From: CAVSIP01 sp963728075
GTDB lineage: Bacteria > Actinomycetota > Actinomycetes > JAFAQI01 > DASSKL01
Reading direction: 5' to 3'
Assembly: GCA_963728075.1 (NCBI GenBank)
Contig: CAVSIP010000007.1
Location: 434,001 to 498,000 of the forward strand
Length of the DNA: 64,000 bases
The notes under the pieces: generated by a model
Told to the model about the DNA's origin: nothing
What the model saw: only the letters and a program-made list of their open reading frames with translations
Database searches by the model: none
Shown here: positions 1 through 8,576 of the stretch, piece after piece
How positions within the stretch are numbered: position 1 is the first letter of the stretch
Layout of the letters: every line of letters starts with the position of its first letter
Made by a program: the position numbers and the translations under genes

Positions 1-93
1 GACGACGCCGAGGCGGACGCGCCCGCCGACCCGGTGGCGCTGCTCGAACAGCAGCTCGGCGCGCGGGTCATCGGGGAGATCGACGGCCGCTGA
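1..93 (+). CDS. dnaX: DNA polymerase III subunit gamma/tau, C-terminal end (partial)
   Basis: This is the last 30 codons and stop of a gene that begins before the window. The reading frame ends in LLEQQLGARVIGEIDGR, the usual C-terminal tail of actinobacterial clamp-loader tau subunits. The identification also rests on context: ybaB and recR follow at once, the classical dnaX-ybaB-recR order. Only the extreme C-terminus is visible, so domain content cannot be assessed. Confidence 0.8.
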   Translation, partial: DDAEADAPADPVALLEQQLGARVIGEIDGR

Positions 94-110
94 CGACGTA
101 CGCTGGCGCC

Positions 111-452
111 ATGTCGCGACCGACGCCAGGCGGACAGCCCAACATGCAGCAGCTGCTCCAGCAGGCCCAGCAGATGCAGCAGCAGCTCATGGCCACCCAG
201 CAGGAGCTGGCCCAGGAGCGGGTCGAGGGGCACGCGGGCGGCGGGCTCGTGACGGCGACGGTCTCCGGGAACGGCGAGCTGCTCGAGGTCGCCATCGACC
301 CGAAGGCCGTCGACCCGGACGACGTGGAGACCCTGCAGGACCTCATCGTCGCGGCCGTCCGCGACGCGGGCCGGCAGGCCAACCAGCTCGCCGAGCAGAA
401 GATGGGTCCCCTGACCGGGGGGACGGGCGGCCTCGGCCTGCCCGGGTTCTAG
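111..452 (+). CDS. ybaB: YbaB/EbfC family nucleoid-associated protein
   Basis: This 113-residue protein is a YbaB/EbfC-family DNA-binding dimer. A Gln/Met-rich amphipathic helix (about residues 12-40) leads into the conserved core with GGGLVTATVSGNGELLEVAIDP-like character around residues 45-70, and the tail is Gly-rich. The family coats DNA and is often co-transcribed with dnaX and recR. It starts 17 bases after the dnaX stop, and its TAG directly abuts the recR GTG, so the three genes are very likely one transcript. Length is typical for the family. Confidence 0.93.
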   Translation: MSRPTPGGQPNMQQLLQQAQQMQQQLMATQQELAQERVEGHAGGGLVTATVSGNGELLEVAIDPKAVDPDDVETLQDLIVAAVRDAGRQANQLAEQKMGPLTGGTGGLGLPGF

Positions 453-1055
453 GTGTACGAAGGCGCGGTCCAGGACCTCATCGACGAGCTCGGGCGGCTG
501 CCCGGGGTCGGGCCCAAGAGCGCGCAGCGGATCGCCTTCCACCTGCTCGCGGCCGACCCGGCCGACGTCAAGCGGCTCGTCGACGCGCTCGTGCAGGTCA
601 AGGAGAAGGTGCACTTCTGCCGGATCTGCGGCAACGTCGCCGAGAGCGAGGAGTGCCGGATCTGCCGTGACCCGCGCCGCGACCCTGCGGTCATCTGCGT
701 GGTCGAGGAGCCCAAGGACGTGGTCGCGATCGAGCGCACGCGGGAGTTCCGCGGGCGCTACCACGTGCTCGGCGGCGCGATCAGCCCGATCGACGGCGTC
801 GGCCCGGACGACCTGCGGATCCGCGAGCTGATGACCCGTCTCGCGGACGGCACGGTCACCGAGGTGATCATCGCCACCGACCCGAACCTCGAGGGCGAGG
901 CGACCGCCACGTTCCTCGCCCGCAACGTGCTCAAGCCGCTCGGCCTTCGGGTCACCCGGCTGGCGAGCGGGCTGCCGGTCGGCGGTGACCTCGAGTACGC
1001 GGACGAGGTCACGCTCGGCCGGGCGTTCGAGGGCCGGCGCCTGCTCGACGTCTGA
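453..1055 (+). CDS. recR: Recombination mediator protein RecR
   Basis: RecR works with RecF/RecO to load RecA on gapped DNA. The 200-residue protein shows the helix-hairpin-helix LPGVGPKSAQRIAFHLL (about 16-32), a four-cysteine zinc finger (C56, C59, C68, C71) and a Toprim domain (about 80-175). The GTG start follows the ybaB stop with no gap, implying translational coupling. It is the last gene of the dnaX-ybaB-recR unit; the next gene is convergent. Full length and intact. Confidence 0.96.
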   Translation: MYEGAVQDLIDELGRLPGVGPKSAQRIAFHLLAADPADVKRLVDALVQVKEKVHFCRICGNVAESEECRICRDPRRDPAVICVVEEPKDVVAIERTREFRGRYHVLGGAISPIDGVGPDDLRIRELMTRLADGTVTEVIIATDPNLEGEATATFLARNVLKPLGLRVTRLASGLPVGGDLEYADEVTLGRAFEGRRLLDV

Positions 1056-1091
1056 GCGCGCCGCCGTACCCCGGCTTCTCCGTACGAGGCA

Positions 1092-1151
1092 TTGGCGTGA
1101 GATCTGGACTGCGTACGGTGTGTCGCCCAGCGTTGGCGCCAATGCCCGGGG
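1092..1151 (+). repeat. 60-bp intergenic repeat, copy 1
   Basis: A 60-base segment between convergent recR and the ABC permease gene recurs at 5549-5608 with about seven mismatches and no gaps. Both copies begin TTGGCG, contain GAGATCTGGAC and GTCGCCCAGCGTTGGCGCCAA, and end in a GC-rich run. The TTGGCGCCAA core is self-complementary. Both copies are in the same orientation and both precede a G-rich tract. Function is unknown. Confidence 0.75.
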
Positions 1152-1215
1152 CGAGGGGCCGGGGCGAGGGGGCGGGGCGAGGGCCCGGGGCGAGGGGGCG
1201 GGCCCGGGGCGAGGG
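1147..1215 (+). repeat. G-rich tandem tract (GGGGCGAG units)
   Basis: About 70 bases made of imperfect GGGGCGAG/GGGGGCGG units fill the space between the 60-bp repeat and the permease stop codon. The many G runs of three to five could form G-quadruplexes on the plus strand. It separates two convergent genes and might help terminate transcription; that role is inference. No coding potential is seen. Confidence 0.7.
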
Positions 1216-2232
1216 TCAGGCGACGCGCAGGCCGCGCGGCAGGCGGGCGCTGGGCGTGCGCAGCCGGCGGGCGGTGAGCCAGACCGCCGCCCCGCCGAGC
1301 GTCAGGTCGGCGGCGAGCCCGTACGGCCAGACCAGCCCGCCGGACCCCGCCGGCTCGCCGGGGCCGCTGCGCAGGTCACGGACCGACCGGCCGATCGCAC
1401 CCAGGGGGTCCACGTCCGTCCGGTGCGCGCAGGCGGCCTCGCCCGGCCGCAGCGGCGCGTAGGCGGCCCAGCCCTGCTCGGCCCGCGGCGGCGTGCACAC
1501 GACCGGCGCCGCGTCGGCGAGGACGACGAACGGGTTCGGCGCGAGCAGCCACCAGGTGCGATCCGGACGCGACTGGGACGACGTCCACGTCTGCACGCCA
1601 CCCGGCGTCTGCACCGTCTGGGTGACCTTCTCGGAGGTCGCCGCGGTGGCCAGCCCGAACACCACCAGCGTGCCGACGGTCAGCGCGAACACCGCCAGGT
1701 ACGACAGCACGCTCGACGTCGTGCTGCGCGCCAGCAGCGCCGAGAGCGCGAGCGCGACCGCGCACACCACGCCGAGCAGCAGCGCGACCACCCCGGTCGT
1801 GACGACCAGCCGCCAGGCCGAGACCCCGCCCTCCGCGACGCACCACACGATGAGCGGCACGGTCGCGGCGAGGAACGCGAGCGTGGTGCCCCACGCCGCG
1901 GCGAGCTTGCCGAGCGCGATGTCGTACGGCTGCAGCCGGGTCACCTGCAGCGTCGCCAGCACGCCACGCTCGCGGTCCCCGTTGACCGACTGCGCGGTCA
2001 GCGCCGGGACGACGAGCAGCGCCAGCGCGAGTACGAACAGCATCAGCCCGCCGTACATCACGGTGCCGTACGCGTCGTGGGCGACGTCCTGCCCGTCGAG
2101 CGCGGCCCGCTCCAGGCCGGTGAACCCGGCGACGATGACGAACCACGCGCCGAGCAGCCAGCGCCACCGGCCGGCCCGCATCCGCAGCCGCAGCTCCTGG
2201 CGGGCGACGGTGAGGATGCCGGAGGTGCTCAT
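1216..2232 (-). CDS. ABC-2 type transporter permease
   Basis: This 338-residue multi-spanning membrane protein has hydrophobic segments at about residues 23-40, 60-80, 110-130, 140-160, 170-190 and near the C-terminus, and the ABC-2 signature region VNGDRERGVLATLQVT. The first helix is followed by a long extracytoplasmic stretch. Its ATG overlaps the stop of the ATPase gene (ATGA), so the pair is translationally coupled and likely forms one exporter. The substrate cannot be told from sequence. The frame stays open upstream, but the overlap and the MSTSG N-terminus support this start. Confidence 0.88.
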   Translation of the reverse strand: MSTSGILTVARQELRLRMRAGRWRWLLGAWFVIVAGFTGLERAALDGQDVAHDAYGTVMYGGLMLFVLALALLVVPALTAQSVNGDRERGVLATLQVTRLQPYDIALGKLAAAWGTTLAFLAATVPLIVWCVAEGGVSAWRLVVTTGVVALLLGVVCAVALALSALLARSTTSSVLSYLAVFALTVGTLVVFGLATAATSEKVTQTVQTPGGVQTWTSSQSRPDRTWWLLAPNPFVVLADAAPVVCTPPRAEQGWAAYAPLRPGEAACAHRTDVDPLGAIGRSVRDLRSGPGEPAGSGGLVWPYGLAADLTLGGAAVWLTARRLRTPSARLPRGLRVA

Positions 2233-3152
2233 GTCCGCTCCTGCATGAGGGCGAGGTACGCCGCCTCCAGCGCGCCGCCGGCGGGGGCGCACTCGACCAG
2301 CCGTACGCCGTCCGCCACCAGCTGCGCCACGAGCTCGGCCGCATCGGCCTCCCCGGTCACCTCCGCGAGCGCCGCCTGCTGGTCCGCCGTTCCGGTGACC
2401 TCGAACACGCGCCCGGTACGGGACAGCGCCGCCACCAGCGCGGCATGGTCCAGGGCCCGGACCCGCCAGCGGGCGCGGGCGCCGGCCAGCTCGGACATCC
2501 GCCGTGCGCCCACCGTGCGCCCGCCCTCGACGAAGACCGCGCTGTCCGCGAGCTCGTCGAGGTCGCCGAGGACGTGGCTGGAGACGACGACGGTGGTCCC
2601 GTCGCCGGCGAGCCGGCGCAGCAGGTCGCGCAGGTCGACCCGTGACCGCGGGTCGAGCCCGGCGGCGGGCTCGTCGAGCAGCAGCACCTCGGGTGCGTGC
2701 ACGAGCGCTCGGGCGACGCCGAGACGCTGCTTCTGTCCGCGGGAGAGCGTGTGCACCGGGCGGTCGGCGAGGTCGTCGAGGTGGGTGAGGGCGAGCAGCT
2801 CCGCGGCGCGGCCGCGCTGGGCCGTACGGGGCAGCCGGTACGCGGCGGCGAAGAACTCGAGGTACTCCCGCGCCGTGAGGTTCTCGTACAGGCCGAACAC
2901 GTCCGGGGTCCACCCAGTACGGGCGCGCACCTCGTCGGTCTGGGTCGACGGGTCGTACCCGGCCACGCTCACCTGGCCGGCGTCGGCGGCCAGCAGGGTG
3001 GCCAGCACGAGGAGCAGGGTCGTCTTGCCGGCGCCGTTGGGCCCGACCAGGGCGGTGATCTCGCCGGGGGGCGCGTGCAGGTCGGCGCCGCGCAGCGCCT
3101 CGACCTCGCCGAAGGAGCGGCGCACGCCGTGAGCGAGCACACCGGGGCGCAC
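2229..3152 (-). CDS. ABC transporter ATP-binding protein
   Basis: This 307-residue ATPase is the cytoplasmic engine for the adjacent permease. Visible motifs are Walker A GPNGAGKTT (about 37-45), the signature LSRGQKQR, Walker B LLLDEPAAGLDP and the switch His in VVVSSHVLGD. The C-terminal 80 residues form the accessory domain usual in ABC-2 (CcmA/NatA-like) ATPases. I chose the GTG at 3152 because the fold begins there; the frame remains open further upstream, but that stretch overlaps the divergent ask gene. ask starts 55 bases away on the other strand. Confidence 0.88.
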   Translation of the reverse strand: MRPGVLAHGVRRSFGEVEALRGADLHAPPGEITALVGPNGAGKTTLLLVLATLLAADAGQVSVAGYDPSTQTDEVRARTGWTPDVFGLYENLTAREYLEFFAAAYRLPRTAQRGRAAELLALTHLDDLADRPVHTLSRGQKQRLGVARALVHAPEVLLLDEPAAGLDPRSRVDLRDLLRRLAGDGTTVVVSSHVLGDLDELADSAVFVEGGRTVGARRMSELAGARARWRVRALDHAALVAALSRTGRVFEVTGTADQQAALAEVTGEADAAELVAQLVADGVRLVECAPAGGALEAAYLALMQERT

Positions 3153-3207
3153 GGACGGCAGCGTAGACTGGCTCGGATTCCGGCACCGAGGAGTTTGCGG
3201 GTTCTCC

Positions 3208-4470
3208 ATGGCACTCGTCGTACAGAAGTACGGCGGCTCCTCCGTTGCTGACGCCGATAAGATCAAGCGGGTCGCGCAGCGGATCGTCGCCACGAAGCGG
3301 GACGGCCACGACGTCGTGGTCGTCGTCTCAGCCATGGGTGACACCACCGATGAGCTGCTCGACCTGGCCCAGCAGGTATCGCCGCTGCCGCCGCCGCGCG
3401 AGCTGGACATGCTGCTCACCGCCGGTGAGCGGATGTCGATGGCGCTGCTGGCCATGGCGATCGCGAACCTCGGCATGGAGGCGCGCTCGTTCACCGGCTC
3501 GCAGGCCGGCGTGATCACCGACTCGGTGCACGGCAAGGCGCGGATCATCGACGTGACGCCCGGGCGCATCCGGGCCGCGGTCGACGCCGGCTACATCGCG
3601 ATCGTCGCCGGGTTCCAGGGCGTCAGCCAGGACACCAAGGACATCACCACCCTCGGCCGGGGCGGGTCGGACACGACCGCCGTGGCGCTCGCCGCCGCCC
3701 TCGGTGCCGAGGTGTGCGAGATCTACACCGACGTGGACGGCGTGTTCACCGCCGACCCGCGCATCGTCGCGAACGCGCGCAAGATCGACCGGATCTCCTA
3801 CGAGGAGATGCTGGAGATGGCCGCGTGCGGCGCGAAGGTGCTCATGCTGCGCTGCGTCGAGTACGCGCGCCGGTACGGCATGCCCATCCACGTCCGCTCG
3901 TCGTTTTCCAACCGCGAGGGGACGGTCGTCAAGGCCGTCGCCGAGGAGGAGAAGGTGGAACAGGCGATCATCTCCGGGGTCGCGCACGACCTGTCGGAGG
4001 CACGCATCACGGTCGTGGGCGTGCCCGACAAGCCGGGCGAGGCGGCCGCGATCTTCCGCGCGCTGGCCGACGCCGGGGTCAACATCGACATGATCGTGCA
4101 GAACCCGTCCGGCGCGACCGGCCGTACGGACATCTCCTTCACGCTGGCCGGTGCGGACGGTCAGGGGGCGATGGCCGCGCTCAACCGGATCAAGGACGCC
4201 ATCGGGTTCGAGAACATCCTGTTCGACGACCACATCGGCAAGGTCTCGCTCATCGGTGCCGGCATGCGCTCGCACCCGGGCGTGTCCGCGACGTTCTTCG
4301 AGGCGCTCGCCTCGGCGAACGTCAACGTCGAGAACGTCTCGACCTCGGAGATCCGGATCTCCGTCGTCGTGCGTGACACCGACGTGGCGCCGGCCGTGCA
4401 GGCGCTGCACGACGCGTTCGACCTGGGGACCGACGAGGTCGCCACCGTGTACGCGGGGACCGGCCGATGA
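3208..4470 (+). CDS. ask: Aspartate kinase (alpha subunit frame)
   Basis: Aspartokinase catalyses the first step of the aspartate pathway to lysine, methionine, threonine and diaminopimelate. The 420-residue product has the KYGGSS nucleotide-binding motif at residues 7-12, a kinase domain to about 250 and two ACT domains (about 265-420) for feedback control. The stop overlaps the asd start (ATGA), giving an ask-asd operon. An in-frame GTG at codon 250 has its own ribosome-binding site (separate entry). A TAGACT hexamer at 3164-3169 is a possible -10 element. Full length. Confidence 0.96.
   Translation: MALVVQKYGGSSVADADKIKRVAQRIVATKRDGHDVVVVVSAMGDTTDELLDLAQQVSPLPPPRELDMLLTAGERMSMALLAMAIANLGMEARSFTGSQAGVITDSVHGKARIIDVTPGRIRAAVDAGYIAIVAGFQGVSQDTKDITTLGRGGSDTTAVALAAALGAEVCEIYTDVDGVFTADPRIVANARKIDRISYEEMLEMAACGAKVLMLRCVEYARRYGMPIHVRSSFSNREGTVVKAVAEEEKVEQAIISGVAHDLSEARITVVGVPDKPGEAAAIFRALADAGVNIDMIVQNPSGATGRTDISFTLAGADGQGAMAALNRIKDAIGFENILFDDHIGKVSLIGAGMRSHPGVSATFFEALASANVNVENVSTSEIRISVVVRDTDVAPAVQALHDAFDLGTDEVATVYAGTGR
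3955..4470 (+). CDS. Aspartokinase beta subunit from internal start
   Basis: Codon 250 of ask is GTG and is immediately preceded by GAGGAGGAGAAG, a strong Shine-Dalgarno with GGAGG five bases before the start. Translation here gives 171 residues comprising just the two ACT domains. In Corynebacterium glutamicum, lysC gives an alpha subunit and an in-frame beta subunit starting near codon 250, with an alpha2beta2 enzyme regulated by Lys plus Thr. The same arrangement is inferred here from codon position and ribosome-binding site; expression is not shown by sequence alone. Confidence 0.72.
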   Translation: MEQAIISGVAHDLSEARITVVGVPDKPGEAAAIFRALADAGVNIDMIVQNPSGATGRTDISFTLAGADGQGAMAALNRIKDAIGFENILFDDHIGKVSLIGAGMRSHPGVSATFFEALASANVNVENVSTSEIRISVVVRDTDVAPAVQALHDAFDLGTDEVATVYAGTGR

Positions 4471-5525
4471 GCGCCCGGCCCACCCTCGCCGTGGTCGGTG
4501 CGACCGGTGCCGTCGGCACGGTCATGCTCGACCTGCTCTCCACCCGCGACGACGTGTGGGGCGAGATCCGTCTCGTCGCCTCGCCCCGGTCGGCCGGTCG
4601 CCGGCTGACCGTCCGCGGCGAGCAGGTGGAGGTCCAGGCGCTCGCGCCGGAGGTCTTCGACGGGGTCGACGTCGCGATGTTCGACGTCCCCGACGAGGTC
4701 TCCGCGCAGTGGTGCCCGGTGGCCGCCGAGCGGGGCTCGATCGCCGTCGACAACTCCGGCGCGTTCCGGATGGATCCGGACGTCCCGCTGGTCGTCCCCG
4801 AGGTCAACCCCGACCAGGCCCGCAACCGTCCCCGCGGCATCATCAGCAACCCCAACTGCACGACGCTGTCGATGATCGTCGCGATGGGGGCGCTGCACCG
4901 CGAGTACGAGCTGGCCGAGCTGGTGGTCGCGTCGTACCAGGCGGCCTCCGGCGCCGGCCAGCCGGGCATCGACACCCTGCACGACCAGATCGAGAAGATC
5001 GCCGGCGCCCGTGACCTCGGCTCGCAGACCGGGGACGTGCGCCGGGTGCTCGGCGACGACATGGGCCCGTTCCCGGCGCCGCTCGCCCTCAACGTGGTGC
5101 CGTTCGCCGGCTCGTTGAAGGACGACGGCTGGACGTCGGAGGAGCTCAAGGTCCGCAACGAGTCGCGCAAGATCCTCGGCCTGCCGGGCCTGCGCGTGTC
5201 GGCGACCTGCGTACGGGTGCCCGTGGTCACCGGCCACTCCCTGGCGGTGCACGCCACGTTCGCGAACGAGGTGACCCAGGCGCGGGCGCAGGAGGTGCTG
5301 CGCAACGCGGCCGGTGTCGTCCTGTGCGACGAGCCGGCGGCGAAGGAGTTCCCGACGCCGGTGGACGTCGTCGGGACCGACCCGACCTGGGTGGGGCGCG
5401 TCCGCAAGGCGCTGGACGACCCGTACTCGCTGGACCTGTTCCTCGTCGGGGACAACCTGCGCAAGGGGGCGGCCCTCAACACCGCCCAGATCGCCGAGCT
5501 GCTCGCCGCCGAGCTGTCCGGGTAG
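4467..5525 (+). CDS. asd: Aspartate-semialdehyde dehydrogenase
   Basis: Asd reduces aspartyl phosphate to the semialdehyde, the second step of the aspartate pathway. The 352-residue protein has the NADP-binding motif VGATGAVG (residues 10-17), the active-site Cys131 in SNPNCTT and a later His in VTGHS. Its ATG overlaps the ask TGA by four bases, indicating coupling. Downstream lies a convergent peptidase gene behind the second copy of the 60-bp repeat. Full length and intact. Confidence 0.96.
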   Translation: MSARPTLAVVGATGAVGTVMLDLLSTRDDVWGEIRLVASPRSAGRRLTVRGEQVEVQALAPEVFDGVDVAMFDVPDEVSAQWCPVAAERGSIAVDNSGAFRMDPDVPLVVPEVNPDQARNRPRGIISNPNCTTLSMIVAMGALHREYELAELVVASYQAASGAGQPGIDTLHDQIEKIAGARDLGSQTGDVRRVLGDDMGPFPAPLALNVVPFAGSLKDDGWTSEELKVRNESRKILGLPGLRVSATCVRVPVVTGHSLAVHATFANEVTQARAQEVLRNAAGVVLCDEPAAKEFPTPVDVVGTDPTWVGRVRKALDDPYSLDLFLVGDNLRKGAALNTAQIAELLAAELSG

Positions 5526-5548
5526 CGCCGCCACGTTTCGCGCCGGCG

Positions 5549-5608
5549 TTGGCGCGAGATCTGGACGTCGTACGGCGGGTCGCCCAGCGTTGGCGCCAAC
5601 GCCCGGCG
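5549..5608 (+). repeat. 60-bp intergenic repeat, copy 2
   Basis: Second copy of the repeat at 1092-1151, gapless with about seven differences. It lies 23 bases after the asd stop, again between convergent genes and again followed by a G-rich run (5609-5655). The central GTTGGCGCCAAC is a 12-base palindrome. Two copies less than 5 kb apart in equivalent positions suggest a dispersed genomic repeat family. Confidence 0.75.
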
Positions 5609-5666
5609 CGGGGCCCGGGGGCTGTGGCTGGGGGGCCGGGGGCCGGGGGCGGGCGCGCGTACCGTC

Positions 5667-7413
5667 CTACGCGGGCAGGTGGCGGCGCAGGAAGTCCAGG
5701 CCGACGTGCTGCTGGCGGATCTGCTCGTCCACGACGAGCGAGCCGTGCCCCGCGTCGTACCGGTACACCTCGTACGGCGCACCGCGCTCGCGCAGCGCGC
5801 CCAGGTAGTTCTCGATCTGGCGGATCGGGCAGCGCGGGTCGTTCTCGCCCGCCATCACCAGGACGGGCGCGCGCACCCGGTCGACGTAGGTGATCGGGCT
5901 GGAGCGTTCGTACTTGTCCGGCACGTCGGCCGGTGACCCGCCGAACAGCGACCGGTCGAACGCCTTGAGCGCCTCCATCTCGTCCTCGTACGCCGTGACG
6001 TAGTCGGCCACCGGCACCTCCGCCACCGCGACGGTCCAGCGCTCCGGCTGGGTGCCGATGCCGAGCAGGGTGAGGAACCCGCCCCACGACGCGCCGAGCA
6101 GCGCGACGGCGTCGGCCCGGACGACACCCGCGTCGACCAGGTGGTCGCGTACGGCCGCGATGTCCTCGAGCTCGACCAGCCCGGGCGCGGCCTCGATGGC
6201 GTCCCGCCAGGCGCTGCCGTACCCGGTGGACCCCCGGTAGTTCACCCGGACGACGGCGAACCCCTCGTCCACCGTGGCCGCGACGTCGGGCCGCCACGAG
6301 TCGGTGTCGTGCGCGGTCGGGCCGCCGTGGATCTCGAACACCGCGCGGTACGGCGGGTCGCCGGCCGGCCGGCACAGCAGGGCGTGCACGTCGCCGACGA
6401 CGACGTCCTCGACCGGGACGGACGGCGGCGGCTCCGGGACGGGCGGCGGCAGCAGCTCGCGCCCGGTGAGGTCGAGTACCCGCGGGCGCTCCGCCGCGGA
6501 CGACCAGCCGAACCAGACGCCGCCGTCCGGGCGGGCGGTCGCGGCGCCGACCAGCCCGCGGGGCGTGCCGAGCGGTTCGAGCGTGTCGGTGGCGAGGTCG
6601 TACCGGTACAGCTCCGCGCGCCCCCGGTGGTCGTGGCGGACGAGCACCGCGGAACCGTCCGGGTACCAGTCGCCGGAGACCTCGCCGGGCAGGTCGAGGT
6701 GCAGCTCCCGCTCGGTGCCGGCCGGCGGGTCCCAGACGAGCAGCTCCTCGCGGCCGCGTCGCTCGTGCGTGACGAGCACGCGCGCGTCGCCCGGGGCGAG
6801 CGGGGAAGCCGGACGCGGACAGCCCCTTGCCCGGCCCGTCCCACAGGTCGGCCACCGCGCTGCCGTCGAGCCGTACGGCGCGCAGCGCCGGGTGCCGGGA
6901 GTCGCCGTGCTCGCTGTGCTCGATGACGACGAGGTCCTCGTCGCGGGACAGCCCGGCGACACCGGCGTCCTCCCGGTGCTGGTACAGCACCCGGGCGCCG
7001 GCCGCGTCGACGACGTGCAGCGTGCTGCCGTCGTCGGTGCTGCGGCCGACGACCGTCAGGGTGCGCCCGATCTCGAGCCCGGCGGGGTAGGCGTCCGGCA
7101 GGTCGACGGGGACGTCGCCGCCGCCGCCGAACGGCTGGCGCATCCACCGGCCGAACTCGTCGCCGTCGGTGTCGGAGAACCACCACACGTGCTCGCCGGC
7201 CCGGTCGATCGCAGCGAGCACGGTGCCGTTGGGGCGGGCGGTCACCCGCCGCGGCGGCTCACCGGTGGTGGCGTCCCAGGCGTAGACCTCCCAGGTGCCG
7301 CCCTGGTTGCCGCGCAGCACGCAGCGCTCCGGCCGGTCCTCGGCCCAGGACGGCACGGACCACCGCGGCGCGCGGAAGCGCAGCTCCCACGCGGGTGCGG
7401 GCGTCTGCGTCAC
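5667..7413 (-). pseudogene. S9 family (prolyl oligopeptidase-like) peptidase, one frameshift
   Basis: The C-terminal half carries an alpha/beta-hydrolase with the Ser nucleophile in GASWGGF, Asp in AGENDPRCP and His in DAGHGSLV, the catalytic set of S9 serine peptidases; the N-terminal half is beta-propeller-like. The N-terminal frame runs to SASGF near 6805 and the hydrolase continues from PLAPGDAR in another frame, so one base appears missing at about 6802-6806. Conservation on both sides argues for a recent lesion or a sequence error. The GTG start overlaps the stop of the upstream LLM gene. Confidence 0.82.
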
Positions 7414-8576
7414 CCGCGCGACTTCTTGTACTGCTCGGTCGCCGCGCGGATGGCGTCGGCGGTCGCCGCCACCCACTTGGTCGACATCCCCTCGGTCTGC
7501 GAGCGCACCCACTCGTACGACCGCTGCGGCGGCGCGAGCTGGCCCTGGAAGTGCGGCATGACGTACTGCGCGAACAGCTCGTAGGAGCGGAACAGCTTCT
7601 CGCGCGGCGCGAACTCCCCGCCGAGCATGAGGAAGGCGCCGAAGCCGCCCGAGGCTTCCTGCAGCCGCTCGATGAACCGGATCGCGGTGTCCGGCGTGCC
7701 GATCGCCCCGGTGCCGTTGCCGTTCATCTCGTCGACGATCTCGTCGAACGTGGTCGCGCCGGTCTCGGGCAGCGGGATGATGTGGCCGAGGTAGTCGAAG
7801 ATCTGCAGGAGCCCGAGCTCGACGTCCTTGCGGGCCTGCTCGTCGGTCTCCGCGACGTACACCGGCCCGACCATCCGCCAGCCGGCCCGGTCGACGGCCT
7901 TGCCCGCGGCCTTCGCCTCGTCCTCGACGACACCCCAGTGCCCGCCGAGCACCTCGAAGCCGGCCGGCGCCCAGGCGGCGAGGGAGAGCAGGCCGAGCCC
8001 GTACCTCCCGGCCAGCGACGGGCCGGACGGGGAGATCGACGCGGCGACGGCCATCTCCATGTGCGGGTGGCTGTACGGCCGCAGCTGCAGGGTCGCGTCC
8101 CGCAGGGTGAACCAGTCGGTCTCGCGGGTGACCGGCTCGCTGCCGTCGAACAGCGCGAGGATCGCCTCCAGCGACTCGGCCATCATCCGGCGCTGCTCCG
8201 ACGGCTCGATGCCGAGCATCCACGCGTCGGAGGTGAGCTGGCCCGGCCCGACGCCGAACATCGCCCGGCCGCGGGTGAGGTGGTCGAGCAGCACCATCCG
8301 GTCGGCGAGCAGGTACGGGTGGTGGTACGGCAGCGAGTTCACCCCGGTACCGAGGCGGATGTGCCGGGTGCGCTCGGCGGCGGTCGCGACGAACAGCTCC
8401 GGCGAGGCGATGATCTCGTAGCCGCCGGAGTGGTGCTCGCCGATCCAGGCCTCGTCGTAGCCGAGCCGGTCGAGGTGCTGTACGAGCTCGAGGTCGCGCT
8501 CGAGCGCGAGCGTGGGGTTCTGCCCGGTGGGCTGGAAGGGGGCGAGGAACACGCCGAAGCGCATGCGTCCGGTCAT
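7410..8576 (-). CDS. LLM class flavin-dependent oxidoreductase (long form)
   Basis: This 388-residue protein is a luciferase-like TIM-barrel oxidoreductase, probably using FMN or F420. Recognisable are the N-terminal MRFGVFLAPFQPTGQNP, the EHHSGGYEIIASPE segment and GVGPGQLTSDA, which together resemble the alkanal monooxygenase-like subgroup. The start overlaps the stop of the second LLM gene (ATGA), and its stop overlaps the S9 peptidase start, so the three genes form a tight minus-strand operon. The substrate cannot be assigned. Confidence 0.88.
   Translation of the reverse strand: MTGRMRFGVFLAPFQPTGQNPTLALERDLELVQHLDRLGYDEAWIGEHHSGGYEIIASPELFVATAAERTRHIRLGTGVNSLPYHHPYLLADRMVLLDHLTRGRAMFGVGPGQLTSDAWMLGIEPSEQRRMMAESLEAILALFDGSEPVTRETDWFTLRDATLQLRPYSHPHMEMAVAASISPSGPSLAGRYGLGLLSLAAWAPAGFEVLGGHWGVVEDEAKAAGKAVDRAGWRMVGPVYVAETDEQARKDVELGLLQIFDYLGHIIPLPETGATTFDEIVDEMNGNGTGAIGTPDTAIRFIERLQEASGGFGAFLMLGGEFAPREKLFRSYELFAQYVMPHFQGQLAPPQRSYEWVRSQTEGMSTKWVAATADAIRAATEQYKKSRG

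Noticed and set aside
985..3132. Long plus-strand frame antisense to the ABC transporter genes
   Set aside because: Composition is Arg/Gly-rich with no domain; both genes on the minus strand have full motifs and coupled overlaps.
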